Origin: Baffinella frigidus
Taxonomy: Eukaryota > Cryptophyceae > Cryptomonadales > Baffinellaceae
Direction of reading: 5' to 3'
NCBI GenBank assembly: GCA_026770585.1
Contig: MU646845.1
Location: forward strand, 149,801-183,012
Length of the DNA: 33,212 nt
Part shown: piece after piece, positions 8,465 through 16,109 of the stretch
Layout of the letters: the number at the start of each line of letters is the position of its first letter
Position numbering within the stretch: position 1 is the first letter of the stretch
Translations under genes and position numbers: made by a program
Notes under the pieces: generated by a model
What the model was told of the DNA's origin: nothing
What the model saw: only the letters and a program-made list of their open reading frames with translations
Database searches by the model: none

Positions 8465-8490
8465 TACGAAGCTTCGTACGAAGCTTCGTA
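8465..8490. repeat. Perfect 26-bp palindrome
   Basis: Two overlapping TACGAAGCTTCGTA palindromes share TACG..CGTA and form one fully self-complementary 26-mer with no loop. Confidence 0.9.
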
Positions 8491-8494
8491 AGCC

Positions 8495-8587
8495 CTGTAG
8501 GTCTTTGAGGTTCTTCGAGCTCCCAGCATAGGCGGACACTGGGACTTGTTCTGCAGAAAAGCCATGCTTCCTTTCGGATCACAATAG
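8495..8587 (-). mobile_element. SINE-like type A tail, minus orientation
   Basis: GTAGGTCTTTGAGGTTCTTC, GAGCTCCCAGCATAGGCGGA, CTTGTTCTGCAGAAAAGCCA, TGCTTCCTTTCGGATCAC: the complement of the type A tail. Confidence 0.7.
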
Positions 8588-8590
8588 TCA

Positions 8591-8780
8591 GGTGCGTTTG
8601 CTTTGAGCTTTGATGCTTTGGTGTTTTGAGTGGTTGATGTTGGTGCGTTGGTGTGTTGGCGCGTGGGTGCGTTGATGCCCTGCGTTGGTCTTGAGGAATA
8701 CTTTTGGCGCGTGTTCTCATCTGGCACAGCTGGGACGAGCTCGTCGTCTCACATCTCCCCTTGCGTCGTCCCAGCTGTGC
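8591..8780. repeat. Duplicated element with GCACAGCTGGGACGA inverted repeat, copy 2
   Basis: Matches 8136-8390 (TTTGATGCTTTGGTGTTTTG, GTGGTTGATGTTGGTGCG). Here the inverted pair is separated by only about 30 bp, whereas copy 1 has about 110 bp between the arms, so copy 1 appears to carry extra DNA. Confidence 0.65.
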
Positions 8781-8789
8781 ATCCGCCCC

Positions 8790-10050
8790 AATAGCTACGA
8801 TTAAGACGCAAAATCGGTCCCATCATACACACACTTTCGCAACGTTTCACGACTACACAGGCCCCTTTTTCGAGATAAAGAGATAACATTTCGATGTTTT
8901 CTGATTAGCCAATTTTGGCTGTTTGGACAGTGATGTGCCCGTAACCTGAAACCCCATACGCAACCTTCATCATTTTTTGGGTTGCGTCCATCTACGAGAT
9001 GATCCTTTTTGAATTGGCTCGGTCAAGGGGGCATATACACGGCCGTTTCGAATCAAAGGACTTTAAAATTGTACCGGTTACGAAGGAACAACGTTTTACG
9101 GAGCAAAAGCATGCCAGGACGATGCGCGAAATCGCGCGGCTTCAATAGCAACAAAGGACTTGTTGCCCGGTTTGCGTCGCCGTCAATCTCAAAAAGAGTT
9201 TTCCCGCCATCGCTTTGTCACGTCCCCCTGTGTACCACGAGATTCCACTGTTACTTCTTAAGTTAACAGAGGTTCCACTTTTGCTAATTCGAGATTTCGC
9301 AGGGTCGCAGAATGCTGACACGTCACACGTGTGATGTTTTCGCATAAACGGACGCAAAACACGAATTTCAGAGTTTGCATCGAATTTCAGCCTTCTTTTT
9401 CACGTTTGTCGAAATTCTTCCTCAATTTCACCTCAATGGCGCACTTCGCATGCCTCAGGGGTCCTGCCGCGCCCGACATTTGTCCTCGGAATCCACCTGT
9501 ATGGCTTGCCATCCAATTATGACCCTCCTTAAACTTCCTTTTGGCCCGTCTGGCAAGACCCCCGCGGGAGCGCCGCCGGAGGCAATTACCCGTTTACTTT
9601 TTTGGCCAAAATTGGCTACTTTCCTCAGGCCTGCCCGCGTTTCATAATTTGGAACAAAAATCTCAAATTTGGTTTCTTTATTATGTAAAAAAACGAAACG
9701 TTTCAAGAAAACCGCAGCCCTTTTGCTCTCGTTGGCTAGATCTATTTCGGGAACCTACAACAAAGGTGCGCGTGACTCACATGAGTCGTGACCTGAACAA
9801 GATCCTATTTCGGAAACACACGGTCACGGTTGAGTCTAGGACAAATTTGTCAACTTAAGATCACTTTCCCACAAAAACGTTCGGCTCTTAAGTTAACAAA
9901 TTTTGCCCCAGACTCAACTCGAGAGTAAAACAGCTTTTGGGTCACGAGGTCAGATAATTGAAACTTGAAAGCAGGTCCTTTAAAACGTGTCGTGTCCTAC
10001 AAGGTTTTAATTAGGAAGGTTTTCACTTTTCTTGTTCTTCGAATTTTGGC
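8790..10050. other. AT-richer unique region, no gene recognised
   Basis: About 1.2 kb with few repeats. Short frames (longest 105 residues at 9541-9858) have no domain. It lies directly upstream of the 10102 gene and may hold its promoter and a 5' exon: a pyrimidine-rich stretch ending TTTTGGCAG at 10052 could be a splice acceptor that keeps the 10102 frame open. Confidence 0.35.
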
Positions 10051-10101
10051 AGGGAGTCATCCAGTAAAAACAGCTGTTGGGTCCGACTCACGAGACACTT
10101 G

Positions 10102-10908
10102 ATGGCGAAGACACGCTCGCCCTCCAGGCCACCCGCCCTCGACATCCAGGAACTCCGCGAGTCGCCGCCTGCCAGCGAGCAGAAGAGCTGTACGCCCGAG
10201 TGGTTCGCGTTCTGGAAAGCAGAGTGGGAGGAGACTCACTCTGCAATCTGGGATCGGGATTCTTTCCAGCTGAACGAGACTCACTCTACGATCGGGATCT
10301 TCCCGTGCTCTCCGACCATCGCTCGGGACCTTCCTGTGCTTCAGCGATCATCCAGCAGGCTGGTGACATTCCAAGTCAAAAACGCGGAACTCACGGAGGA
10401 GACTCCATCGAATCGGGATTCTCCGCCGCCGATCCGTCGCGACCGGGTGGCGGACCCACCTGGCAGCCCCGACCGGGCGACGAGCCTGCCTGGCAGCCCG
10501 AAGGCTGTTGGGATCCTCCGGAGAGCGATCTCTGACTCCTCTTGCGCGAGAGACCCAGGAGACTGTGACAAGGACGCGCAGCGGATGCGGGAAGAAGAGC
10601 TCACTCTCCTGATGGACCAGCAAATCAACGAGGCGCAACTGCGGTTCGACCATGCGCAAGAGGCCCGCGAGCTGGCCCGCAAGCTCTCGGAGCCACGGCG
10701 ACTGGGGTCAGACGGCGGGGCCGCGCTCTTGCCAACAGCCGTGCTCTCGACAACGGGGCGCGCAGCGCGGACGTCTTCGGCGGGGATGTTTTCCGCGACG
10801 CTCAGCTCGATCTCCTCGGTATTCTCTAAGCTTCCAAGAAAGATGACTAGGGCCTCCTCCAAGCGACGCCTGCGCAACCCTAAACCCTCGACCCCGTTTT
10901 TTGAATAA
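10102..10908 (+). CDS. Hypothetical protein, Ser/Pro/Arg-rich with charged helix
   Basis: Unrecognised 268-residue protein. The ATG at 10102 is the first Met in the frame. The frame is open upstream to about 10053, where a candidate splice acceptor (GGCAG) occurs, so the start could be internal to a longer product. Residues 1-150 look disordered: Pro/Ser/Arg-rich, with a short duplication (ETHSAIWDRDSF / ETHSTIGIF) and PPGSPDRATSLPGSP. Residues 157-197 form a strongly charged, probably helical or coiled-coil segment (REEELTLLMDQQINEAQLR). The tail is basic (RKMTRASSKRRLRNPKP) and reads through a CCCTAAACCCT telomere-like stretch at 10876-10895. The stop TAA overlaps an AATAAA (10904-10909) that could act in polyadenylation. 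A 196-residue frame lies antisense, which is common in GC-rich DNA. No function is assigned. Confidence 0.55.
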   Translation: MAKTRSPSRPPALDIQELRESPPASEQKSCTPEWFAFWKAEWEETHSAIWDRDSFQLNETHSTIGIFPCSPTIARDLPVLQRSSSRLVTFQVKNAELTEETPSNRDSPPPIRRDRVADPPGSPDRATSLPGSPKAVGILRRAISDSSCARDPGDCDKDAQRMREEELTLLMDQQINEAQLRFDHAQEARELARKLSEPRRLGSDGGAALLPTAVLSTTGRAARTSSAGMFSATLSSISSVFSKLPRKMTRASSKRRLRNPKPSTPFFE

Positions 10909-11140
10909 ACAACAAAAACATGAAACACCAACTCATTAACAGCCTCTGAAGCCGAGTCGGCGATAGGAGCGAGCAGACGATTCGTGTTAGATGTTTTAGA
11001 TGGTGTTTTAGATGGTGTTGTACGAGTCTCACGATGGTGGCGGTGTTGGTGTTAATAAAGGAATGGATGATGAACGCAAGAGTCAACGGTGTCCTCTTGC
11101 AGCCTTGCGACTACCAGTGGTTTGACCAGTTAGGGCCGAA

Positions 11141-11185
11141 TGAGACCCCGCTTAGGAGGAGAGAGGCCGCGCCGGCCCAGGCCCA
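11141..11185 (+). repeat. Short repeat shared with 6390-6445
   Basis: GAGACCCCGCTTAGGAGG then GGCCGCGCCGGCC; the same order appears on the minus strand near 6.4 kb. Here it directly precedes a SINE-like type A copy. Confidence 0.55.
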
Positions 11186-11198
11186 ACCGAGGCTCACA

Positions 11199-11281
11199 CT
11201 GAAAGGAAGCATGTTTTTTTTGCAGATAAGTTGCAGTGTCCGCCTATGTTGGGAGCTCGAAGAACCTCCAGGACCTAAAGG
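11199..11281 (+). mobile_element. SINE-like type A tail
   Basis: GAAAGGAAGCATG, TGTCCGCCTATGTTGGGAGC, TCGAAGAACC, GGACCTAAAGG in order. Matches 23345-23435 and 28412-28510. Confidence 0.7.
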
Positions 11282-11315
11282 GCGCTTGCTATGTTGCGCT
11301 GTGCACTCCGGGCTG

Positions 11316-11365
11316 CAGGAGTACCTCGCTCCTAAGAAAGCGCCTCCCCCCCCTGGACCTTCATA
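11316..11365. mobile_element. Family 2 MITE, left end only
   Basis: CAGGAGTACCTCGCTCCTAA then GAAAGCGCCTCCCCCCC. The right half is missing. Confidence 0.55.
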
Positions 11366-11381
11366 AGCCCTAGCCAGGCAA

Positions 11382-11482
11382 CCCTTAAGTGGCGAGGCTG
11401 TCAAAATTGACCGCCAAGAGGTCCTAGGCAGGTCCTATGCCCTACGGTAGGGCGTATGCGCCTGCTCACCACTTCAGGGATA
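11382..11482. mobile_element. Family 1 MITE, copy
   Basis: Ends CCCTTAAGTGGCGAG and CACCACTTCAGGGATA; core GGTCCTAGGCAGGTCCTA, ACGGTAGGGCGTATGCGCCT. Confidence 0.8.
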
Positions 11483-11503
11483 GGCCTGCATAGTGTGGGG
11501 TCC

Positions 11504-11620
11504 TACAGGAGTACCTCGCTCAAGAAAGCGAACCCCCCATAGGACCATGATAGGGCCCTGGGCATAGTCCTACTGTAGGGTCCTAGCGGGTGGCACTTTC
11601 TTGTGAGCGAGGTACAGGGG
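11504..11620. mobile_element. Family 2 MITE, copy
   Basis: TACAGGAGTACCTCGCTCAA on the left and CTTTCTTGTGAGCGAGGTAC on the right. The inner ATAGGGCCCT / CCTACTGTAGGGTCCTAG segment is shared by the family. Confidence 0.75.
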
Positions 11621-11637
11621 TTACTCGAACATGAGGC

Positions 11638-11751
11638 CCACCTCGCTCATAAGAAACCGGCCCCCCCCTAGGACCACCGTAGGGCCCTAGGGGTAGGCCT
11701 ACTGTAGGGTCCTAGGGGGGGGCGGTTTCTTATGAGCGAGGTGCCCCTGTA
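11638..11751. mobile_element. Family 2 MITE, copy
   Basis: CACCTCGCTCATAAGAAACC on the left and TTTCTTATGAGCGAGGTGCC to CCTGTA on the right. The outermost bases on the left are decayed. Confidence 0.75.
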
Positions 11752-11848
11752 TGTGTCTAGAACCACCCTACACGCGGTGTGGGGCCTTATGTTTGAGTGA
11801 CCCTTGTAGCCCCCCCCCCCGTCTCTCCTAACCCTCCGCCATGGCTAA

Positions 11849-12046
11849 CCTTTAGGTCCTTTAGGTTCTTCGAGCTCCCAGCATAGACGGACACCTTTAG
11901 GTCCTTTAGGTTTTAATTTCTCCCAACATATGCCAACGACACGCCGTTCCGTAGAAGGGATCTGCAGAGAAAGCATTTTTGCTTTCGGATCGCGTTTCGC
12001 TCTCCAGTGCAGAGGCTCGTGAAGAGGGGATACAGGGTGGCTCTGC
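11849..12046 (-). mobile_element. SINE-like repeat, minus: type A tail then type B tail
   Basis: 11849-11895 is a type A tail end (CTTTAGGTCCTTTAGGTTCT, CCCAGCATAGACGGACACC). It abuts a longer type B tail: CTTTAGGTCCTTTAGGTTTT, CCCAACATATGCCAACGACA, GGATCTGCAGAGAAAGC, CTCCAGTGCAGAGGCTCGTG. Confidence 0.7.
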
Positions 12047-12188
12047 CCGGAACTTATCCTGCAGAAAGGCCATGCTTCCTTACCGCTGTCGTGTTCTTCT
12101 ATTCAGGAAACCGCGTTTCCAAGCCCCCCCCCCCGCTGCCTTTTTCTTTTATTCAGGAAACCACGTTTCCCCCTTGCTGTCCTTTCTC

Positions 12189-12262
12189 AGACACAGGCTC
12201 GGTGGGGGTGGTGGCGGTGTTGGTAGTCATCAAGGTCTCTCTCTCTTGCGTGTCTATCTCGG
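12189..12262 (+). repeat. Dispersed CAGACACAGSCTCGGTGGGG repeat, copy 1
   Basis: CAGACACAGGCTCGGTGGGG, GGTAGTCATCAAGGTCTCTC, TTGCGTG. Further copies at 12586-12668 and about 23753-23820. About 75 bp, unassigned. Confidence 0.6.
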
Positions 12263-12282
12263 GAGGCGGTGTCAGCACTCAC

Positions 12283-12402
12283 TACAGGGGTACCTCGCTC
12301 ATGAGAAACTCCCACCCCCCCAGGACCACCACAGGGCCCTAGATAGGCCTACTGTAGCGTCCTAGGAGGGAGGCACTTCCTTACAGGCGATGTAACTCTG
12401 TA
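12283..12402. mobile_element. Family 2 MITE, copy with decayed right end
   Basis: TACAGGGGTACCTCGCTCAT on the left. The right end CTTCCTTACAGGCGATGTAA to CTCTGTA is diverged. Confidence 0.75.
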
Positions 12403-12418
12403 CTGTCCTTTCTCTAAG

Positions 12419-12582
12419 CCACACAGGGGGTTAGAAAGGGATTTTCGGCCCGATTCGGACCCCTTTTCCGTTGAATTGTCCGGAGAAACCCCCCTATGTC
12501 CACACGGTATTGCCTACCGTAGTGTCTATGGATTATCCACTGCTGGGTTGTTCAAGAAACCCCCTTGTACGCAGCTGTGTGG
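12419..12582. mobile_element. Family 3 MITE, copy
   Basis: Ends CCACACAGGGGGTTAGAAAG and AAACCCCCTTGTACGCAGCT to GTGTGG. The core has CACGGTATTGCCTACCGTAG and GGATTATCCACT as in 17643-17807 (inverted). Confidence 0.65.
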
Positions 12583-12585
12583 TCC

Positions 12586-12668
12586 TGCTCAGACACAGCC
12601 TCGGTGGGGTTGCATACATGGCGGCCGTGGTGGTAGCAATAAAGGTCTCTCTTGCGTGCCCATCTCCA
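12586..12668 (+). repeat. Dispersed CAGACACAGSCTCGGTGGGG repeat, copy 2
   Basis: CAGACACAGCCTCGGTGGGG, TGCATACATGGCGGCC, AATAAAGGTCTCTCTTGCGT. See 12189-12262. Confidence 0.6.
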
Positions 12669-12681
12669 GAGGGGGCGTCTG

Positions 12682-12682
12682 C

Positions 12683-12725
<43 letters not shown>

Positions 12726-12802
12726 CTCGCCCTCTCTGTCTCTCTGTCTCTCTCTCTCTCTCTTTCTCTCTCTATCCCTCTCTCTCACTCTCTCTCTCTC
12801 CT
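12682..12802. repeat. CT/AG microsatellite, about 120 bp
   Basis: Long run of CT dinucleotides with interspersed GT, TT and CA interruptions. Every frame through it is open (Leu-Ser or Arg-Glu repeats), so frames of about 115 residues here are artefacts. Confidence 0.95.
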
Positions 12803-12837
12803 CACAGTTTCGTGTGAGCCAGGAACCTAGCCATACC

Positions 12838-12943
12838 CCTGCAGCCACTCTTGACAGGAGAACATGTAAAGCCAAAACCCAGGACCACCCAAGCAAGATC
12901 TAAATTTATTAAAAACTCCACAGGGTGGTCGACCAGCCGGCGC
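12838..12943 (-). other. 3' flank / probable 3' UTR of the nine-finger C2H2 gene
   Basis: CCACTCT, GTAAAGCCAAAA, GGACCACCCAAGCAA, ATCTAAAT and CCAGCCGGCGC recur in order at 24665-24758, beside the paralogous gene. Read on minus it carries AATAAA at 12905-12910, a candidate polyadenylation signal. The corresponding six bases in the paralogue read GATAGA. Confidence 0.5.
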
Positions 12944-12962
12944 TCAGGAGGCATGGCCTTTC

Positions 12963-13066
12963 TATCCCTTAAGTGACCAACGGGCGAATAATCGCCCGTG
13001 GAAGCCCTAGGCAGGTCCTAGGGCCCTACGGTAGGGTGTGTGAGCCTACTGGTCACTTAAGGGATA
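12963..13066. mobile_element. Family 1 MITE, in the C2H2 gene's 3' flank
   Basis: Ends TATCCCTTAAGTGACC and GGTCACTTAAGGGATA are inverted; core GGCGAATAATCGCCC and GCAGGTCCTAGGGCCCTACG. The paralogous 3' flank at 24745-24780 lacks it. Confidence 0.9.
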
Positions 13067-13071
13067 GAACT

Positions 13072-13123
13072 AGTTCCGGTGTCTGCCTAAGTTGGGAGCT
13101 CGAAGAACCTGAAGGACCTAAAG
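13072..13123 (+). mobile_element. SINE-like type A tail, partial
   Basis: AGTTCCGGTGTCTGCCTAAG, TTGGGAGCTCGAAGAACC, GAAGGACCTAAAG. With the MITE at 12963-13066 it forms an insertion of about 185 bp between two stretches that are contiguous in the paralogue. Confidence 0.7.
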
Positions 13124-13128
13124 AGCCT

Positions 13129-13986
13129 TCACTCAAAATCGAGCGCGTGCATCGTTCTGCGGTGCGTCGCCAGGTTGCTGGACTGCGAGAAGGCCTTGCC
13201 GCAGGTGGTGCAAGCATAGGGGCGGGCGCCCGAATGGCTGCGCATGTGTTTCGTAAGGTGGCTGTTCACCGAGAAAGCCTTGCCGCAGACCGTGCAGGCG
13301 TAGCGGCGTTCGCCGGTGTGGGTGCGCATGTGTGCCGCCAGGTTGCTGGAGTCCGAGAAGGCCCTGCCGCAGGAGGTGCAGGCGTAGGGGCGGTCGCTGG
13401 AATGGGTGCGCATGTGTTTTGTCAAGCTGCTGGACTGCGAGAAGGCCTTGCCGCAGGTGGTGCAGGCGTAGGGGCGTTCGCCGGAATGGCTGCGCATGTG
13501 TGCCGCCAGGTTGCTCGACACCGCGAAGGCCCTGCCGCAGGAGGTGCAGGGGTAGGGGCGGACGCCAGTATGGGTGCGCATGTGTACCGCCAGGTCGCTT
13601 GACGCCGAGAAGGCCTTGTCGCAGGTGGTGCAGGCGTAGGGGCGGACGCCGATGTGGGTGCGCATGTGCTTCGTCAGGTGGCGGGACTCCGAGAAGGCCT
13701 TGCCGCAGATGGTGCAGACAGAGGGGCGGTCACCAGCATGGGTGCGCATGTGCGTCGCCAGGTTGCCGGACTGCGCGAAGACCCTGCCGCAGGTGGTGCA
13801 GGGGTAGGGGCGGGCGCCGGAATGGGTGCGCATGTCCTTGGTGAAGTCGCCAGCGTGCGGGAAGGCCCTGCCGCAGGTGGTACACTCCAAGTCGAGGTTG
13901 CCCTTCGCCCCCGCTTCCCTCTTACTCGACCCAGCGGAACCCGAACCCCCTCCCTGAGCAGAAGACTCTGCGCGCCGCTCGACCAT
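13129..13986 (-). CDS. C2H2 zinc-finger protein, nine fingers
   Basis: A 285-residue protein, predicted to be a nuclear DNA-binding regulator. Residues 1-33 are Gly/Ser/basic (KREAGAKGN); nine consecutive fingers follow. Eight fit CX2CX12HX3-4H with TGERPY-type linkers (SGARPY, TGERRY, SSDRPY). Finger 1 has Asp in place of the first zinc-binding His (FTKDMRTH), so it may not fold. The last finger ends HRRTMH. Helix tips alternate between an LTK type (fingers 3, 6, 8) and an LA type (2, 4, 5, 7, 9), suggesting growth by two-finger duplication. The ATG at 13986 has G at -3 and +4 and aligns with the paralogue at 25376 (both MV...), which supports it. No intron is needed. Its 3' flank carries element insertions. 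Antisense Ala/Gly-rich frames are shadows. Binding site and targets are unknown. Confidence 0.92.
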   Translation of the reverse strand: MVERRAESSAQGGGSGSAGSSKREAGAKGNLDLECTTCGRAFPHAGDFTKDMRTHSGARPYPCTTCGRVFAQSGNLATHMRTHAGDRPSVCTICGKAFSESRHLTKHMRTHIGVRPYACTTCDKAFSASSDLAVHMRTHTGVRPYPCTSCGRAFAVSSNLAAHMRSHSGERPYACTTCGKAFSQSSSLTKHMRTHSSDRPYACTSCGRAFSDSSNLAAHMRTHTGERRYACTVCGKAFSVNSHLTKHMRSHSGARPYACTTCGKAFSQSSNLATHRRTMHALDFE

Positions 13987-13999
13987 CGCAAGTTGGGGC

Positions 14000-14030
14000 G
14001 TGTCTTGCGCCGTCTGCGGAGCAATTCGAG
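14000..14030 (-). other. Conserved 5' flank of the C2H2 gene
   Basis: GTCTTGCGCCGTCTGCGG is nearly identical to 25396-25413 upstream of the paralogue. Homology then breaks at the SINE-like insertion starting about 14040. The later GTCAAAACAATGCCTCCTCC (14432 and 14948) corresponds to 25424 onward. Confidence 0.55.
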
Positions 14031-14039
14031 CAATTGGTC

Positions 14040-14135
14040 CTTGAGTCCTCTAGGTCCGTTAGGTTCTTCGAGCTCCCAACATAGGCGGACACCGGACCTT
14101 GTTCTGTGGAAAGGCCATGCTTCCTTTCGGAGCTT
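14040..14135 (-). mobile_element. SINE-like type A tail, minus orientation
   Basis: CTCTAGGTCCGTTAGGTTCT, TCGAGCTCCCAACATAGGCG, TTGTTCTGTGGAAAGGCCAT, GCTTCCTTTCGGA. It lies just upstream of the C2H2 gene. Confidence 0.75.
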
Positions 14136-14498
14136 GATTCATGTGACAGTAGCCACCACCTGGTCCCGGAGGTGGATGGGCCGCGCTAGGTACCGCACCG
14201 GGGTGGTTTTGTGTGATGGCACAGTTATGGTAAGGCTAAGATGTTCCTTGAAAGGGGGCTTGAGGGGGGGCTATTTGGGGGGCTGGCATACCTCGATTTG
14301 GTACCGCACCGGCGCTCGCGGAAGAAGTTATCGTGTTCAGTTGCAAAAGGTTCCTAACTGTCGTAGAAATGACGGGATGAAGGAACTGGTAGTTGGTAGA
14401 AATGACGGGATGAAGGAACTGGTAGGTTGGTCACCATCTCGTCAAAACAATGCCTCCTCCTCAAGTGGGAACGCTCTTGTTGACCGTCCAAGGTATAT
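14136..14498. repeat. Unassigned region with 33-bp tandem repeat
   Basis: TAGAAATGACGGGATGAAGG then AACTGGTAG occurs twice in tandem at about 14363-14430. TTGGTACCGCACCGG-type motifs occur near 14190, 14300 and 14615. No gene is seen. Confidence 0.5.
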
Positions 14499-14580
14499 AA
14501 AGGAAGCATGGCCTTTCTACAGGATAAGTTGCGGAATCCGCCTATGGTGGGAGTTCAAAGAACCTAAAGGACCTAAAGGA
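14499..14580 (+). mobile_element. SINE-like type A tail
   Basis: AAAGGAAGCATGGCCTTTCT, ATCCGCCTATGGTGGGAG, AAAGAACCTAAAGGACCTAA. Confidence 0.75.
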
Positions 14581-14657
14581 TCATAGCCCCCCAAATCGCA
14601 AGACGCGCAGGTACCTAGATACCGCACCGGCGCTGAAGGAACTAGCAGGTTGGTCAC

Positions 14658-14779
14658 TACAGGGGTACCTCGCTCATAAGAAACCGCCCTCCCCCCTAGG
14701 ACCACCATAGGACCCTGGGCATGGTCCCACTGTAAGGTCCTAGGGGGGGGCGGTTTCTTCTGAACGCGGTACCCCTGTA
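14658..14779. mobile_element. Family 2 MITE, full copy
   Basis: TACAGGGGTACCTCGCTCAT on the left; CGGTTTCTTCTGAACGCGGT to ACCCCTGTA on the right. CCTAGGACCACCATAGGACC is paired with GGTCCCACTGTAAGGTCC. Confidence 0.85.
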
Positions 14780-14865
14780 TCTTGTCAAAACAATGGTCAC
14801 TTAATTTCGGAACAAGACAGGTTATGTCCCGCTATCTTAGGTTTCCGAAGCCGAAGATAAGGGTG

Positions 14866-14945
14866 TATATGCTATTTTAGGCATACAATGATACTATCGT
14901 ACGCCTCTATATGTGGACAGATTCCGGTATGTTCCGAGATGATCT
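14866..14945. repeat. Direct repeat flanking the 15 kb element, left copy
   Basis: TATGCTATTTTAGGCATACA, ATGTGGACAGATTCCGGTAT, GTTCCGAGATGA. Matches 15892-15972 at about 85 percent by eye. Confidence 0.7.
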
Positions 14946-15038
14946 GGTCAAAACAATGCCTCCTCCACTTTAGGAAGAGTCCACAAAAGGCAACGGTCTT
15001 GCTGACCGTGTTTCAAGGTATGGCATGGCCCCGAACCG

Positions 15039-15857
15039 CTGTCGAGCCAACTCGGCACATATAAGACAGCCAGGACCGGGATTCCGGTCCTGGCTTTTCA
15101 TTTCAGAAGTCCACTTCCTTCAGGATGCAGGTTAGAGTTTTTAAAATCGTGTCCCGTCCTCGCTCGGTAGCGGGATGCCGAGTAGCTCCCTGCGAGGCAC
15201 GGCGAGCACACGGTGGCCCCGAATAGAGTCAAGTAGCTCCCCGCGGGACAAGCAAATTGCAGGACACGCCGGTTGCACCGTGCCCCACACGAGAATGCTA
15301 GAAAGGGCCTATTAAAAAGTGAGTTGTAACGTTTGTGTAGTAACTTTCGTGAGAATGGTCACGTAACTCTGCGAAATTAGCACAGTCACGAGGTTGGAAT
15401 ACCCTATCCTGGTACAAAGGTTCACAGCCCCACATGTAAATAGGTTCCCCCAGCATTTTCGAGTGGCCTTGCGCTCTCTGAGAATGCCACGGCAGTTAAC
15501 ACATCTCAGCACGTTTTGTACGAAGGTTGTACATTCAGTATCGAGCACTTTAGGTCCTTAGTTCGAGCCCTCTCTGGACGCCTTAAGGTTATGGTCCGAC
15601 GTCACAAGTTCAAAAAAAAGTCCCTTCTCTACGAAGGCGGAAACTGATCCAGGATCTACGCCTTTCCAACGAGAAAGCCTGCCGATTTAATTTTGAAACA
15701 CGGCAGCATCTGCCCCGCTTCTCTGCTACCGAGCGAGGACGGGACACGATTTTAAAAACTTTAACCTGAATCCTGAAGGAAATGGACTTTTAAAATGAAA
15801 ATCCAGGACCGGAATCCCGGTCCTGGCTGTCTTATATGTGCCGAGTTGGCTCGACAG
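15039..15857. mobile_element. Long inverted-repeat element, about 819 bp
   Basis: Arms of about 130 bp (15039-15167 and 15722-15857) are near-perfect inverted copies, beginning CTGTCGAGCCAACTCGGCAC and ending with its complement. Each arm contains its own palindrome (CCAGGACCGG..CCGGTCCTGG). A CCACTCGAG-type MITE (15285-15466) is nested in the middle. There is no frame over 80 residues, so it is non-autonomous. Confidence 0.85.
15285..15466. mobile_element. MITE, CCACWCGAG-TIR family, nested copy
   Basis: Left CCACACGAGAATGCTAGAAA with GGGCCTATT; right AAATAGGTTCCCCCAGCATT with TTCGAGTGG. Matches the 24448-24660 element, including the ACATGTAAATAGG end. Confidence 0.8.
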
Positions 15858-15891
15858 GGGAAGGCTTCCAAAGAACAAAACAAAAAAGTGC

Positions 15892-15972
15892 GTATGCTAT
15901 TTCAGGCATAACATGACGCTATCTTACGCCTTTGTATGTGGACAGATTCTGGTATGTTCCGAGATGAGATGG
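15892..15972. repeat. Direct repeat flanking the 15 kb element, right copy
   Basis: TATGCTATTTCAGGCATAAC, TTTGTATGTGGACAGATTCT, GGTATGTTCCGAGATGA. Pairs with 14866-14945. Confidence 0.7.
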
Positions 15973-15998
15973 GTTGACAGGCGCGCGAGTTTCCACCC

Positions 15999-16103
15999 TA
16001 TCCCTTAAGTGGCGAGGGGGTCAAAATTGACCCCCAAGAGGTCCTAGGCAGGTCCTAGGTCCCTGCGGTAGGGCGTATGAGCCTACTCGCCACTTAAGGG
16101 ATA
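15999..16103. mobile_element. Family 1 MITE, full copy
   Basis: TATCCCTTAAGTGGCGAG and CTCGCCACTTAAGGGATA are inverted. GGGGGTCAAAATTGACCCCC is an extra inner palindrome. Confidence 0.9.
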
Positions 16104-16109
16104 CGTGCA

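Noticed and set aside
12471-12896. Three overlapping open frames of 113-119 residues
   Set aside because: They run through the CT microsatellite, which has no stop codon in any frame.
13332-14586. Plus-strand frames of 170 and 310 residues
   Set aside because: Antisense to the C2H2 fingers; the repeated CRRWCRRRGGR pattern mirrors the finger repeat.
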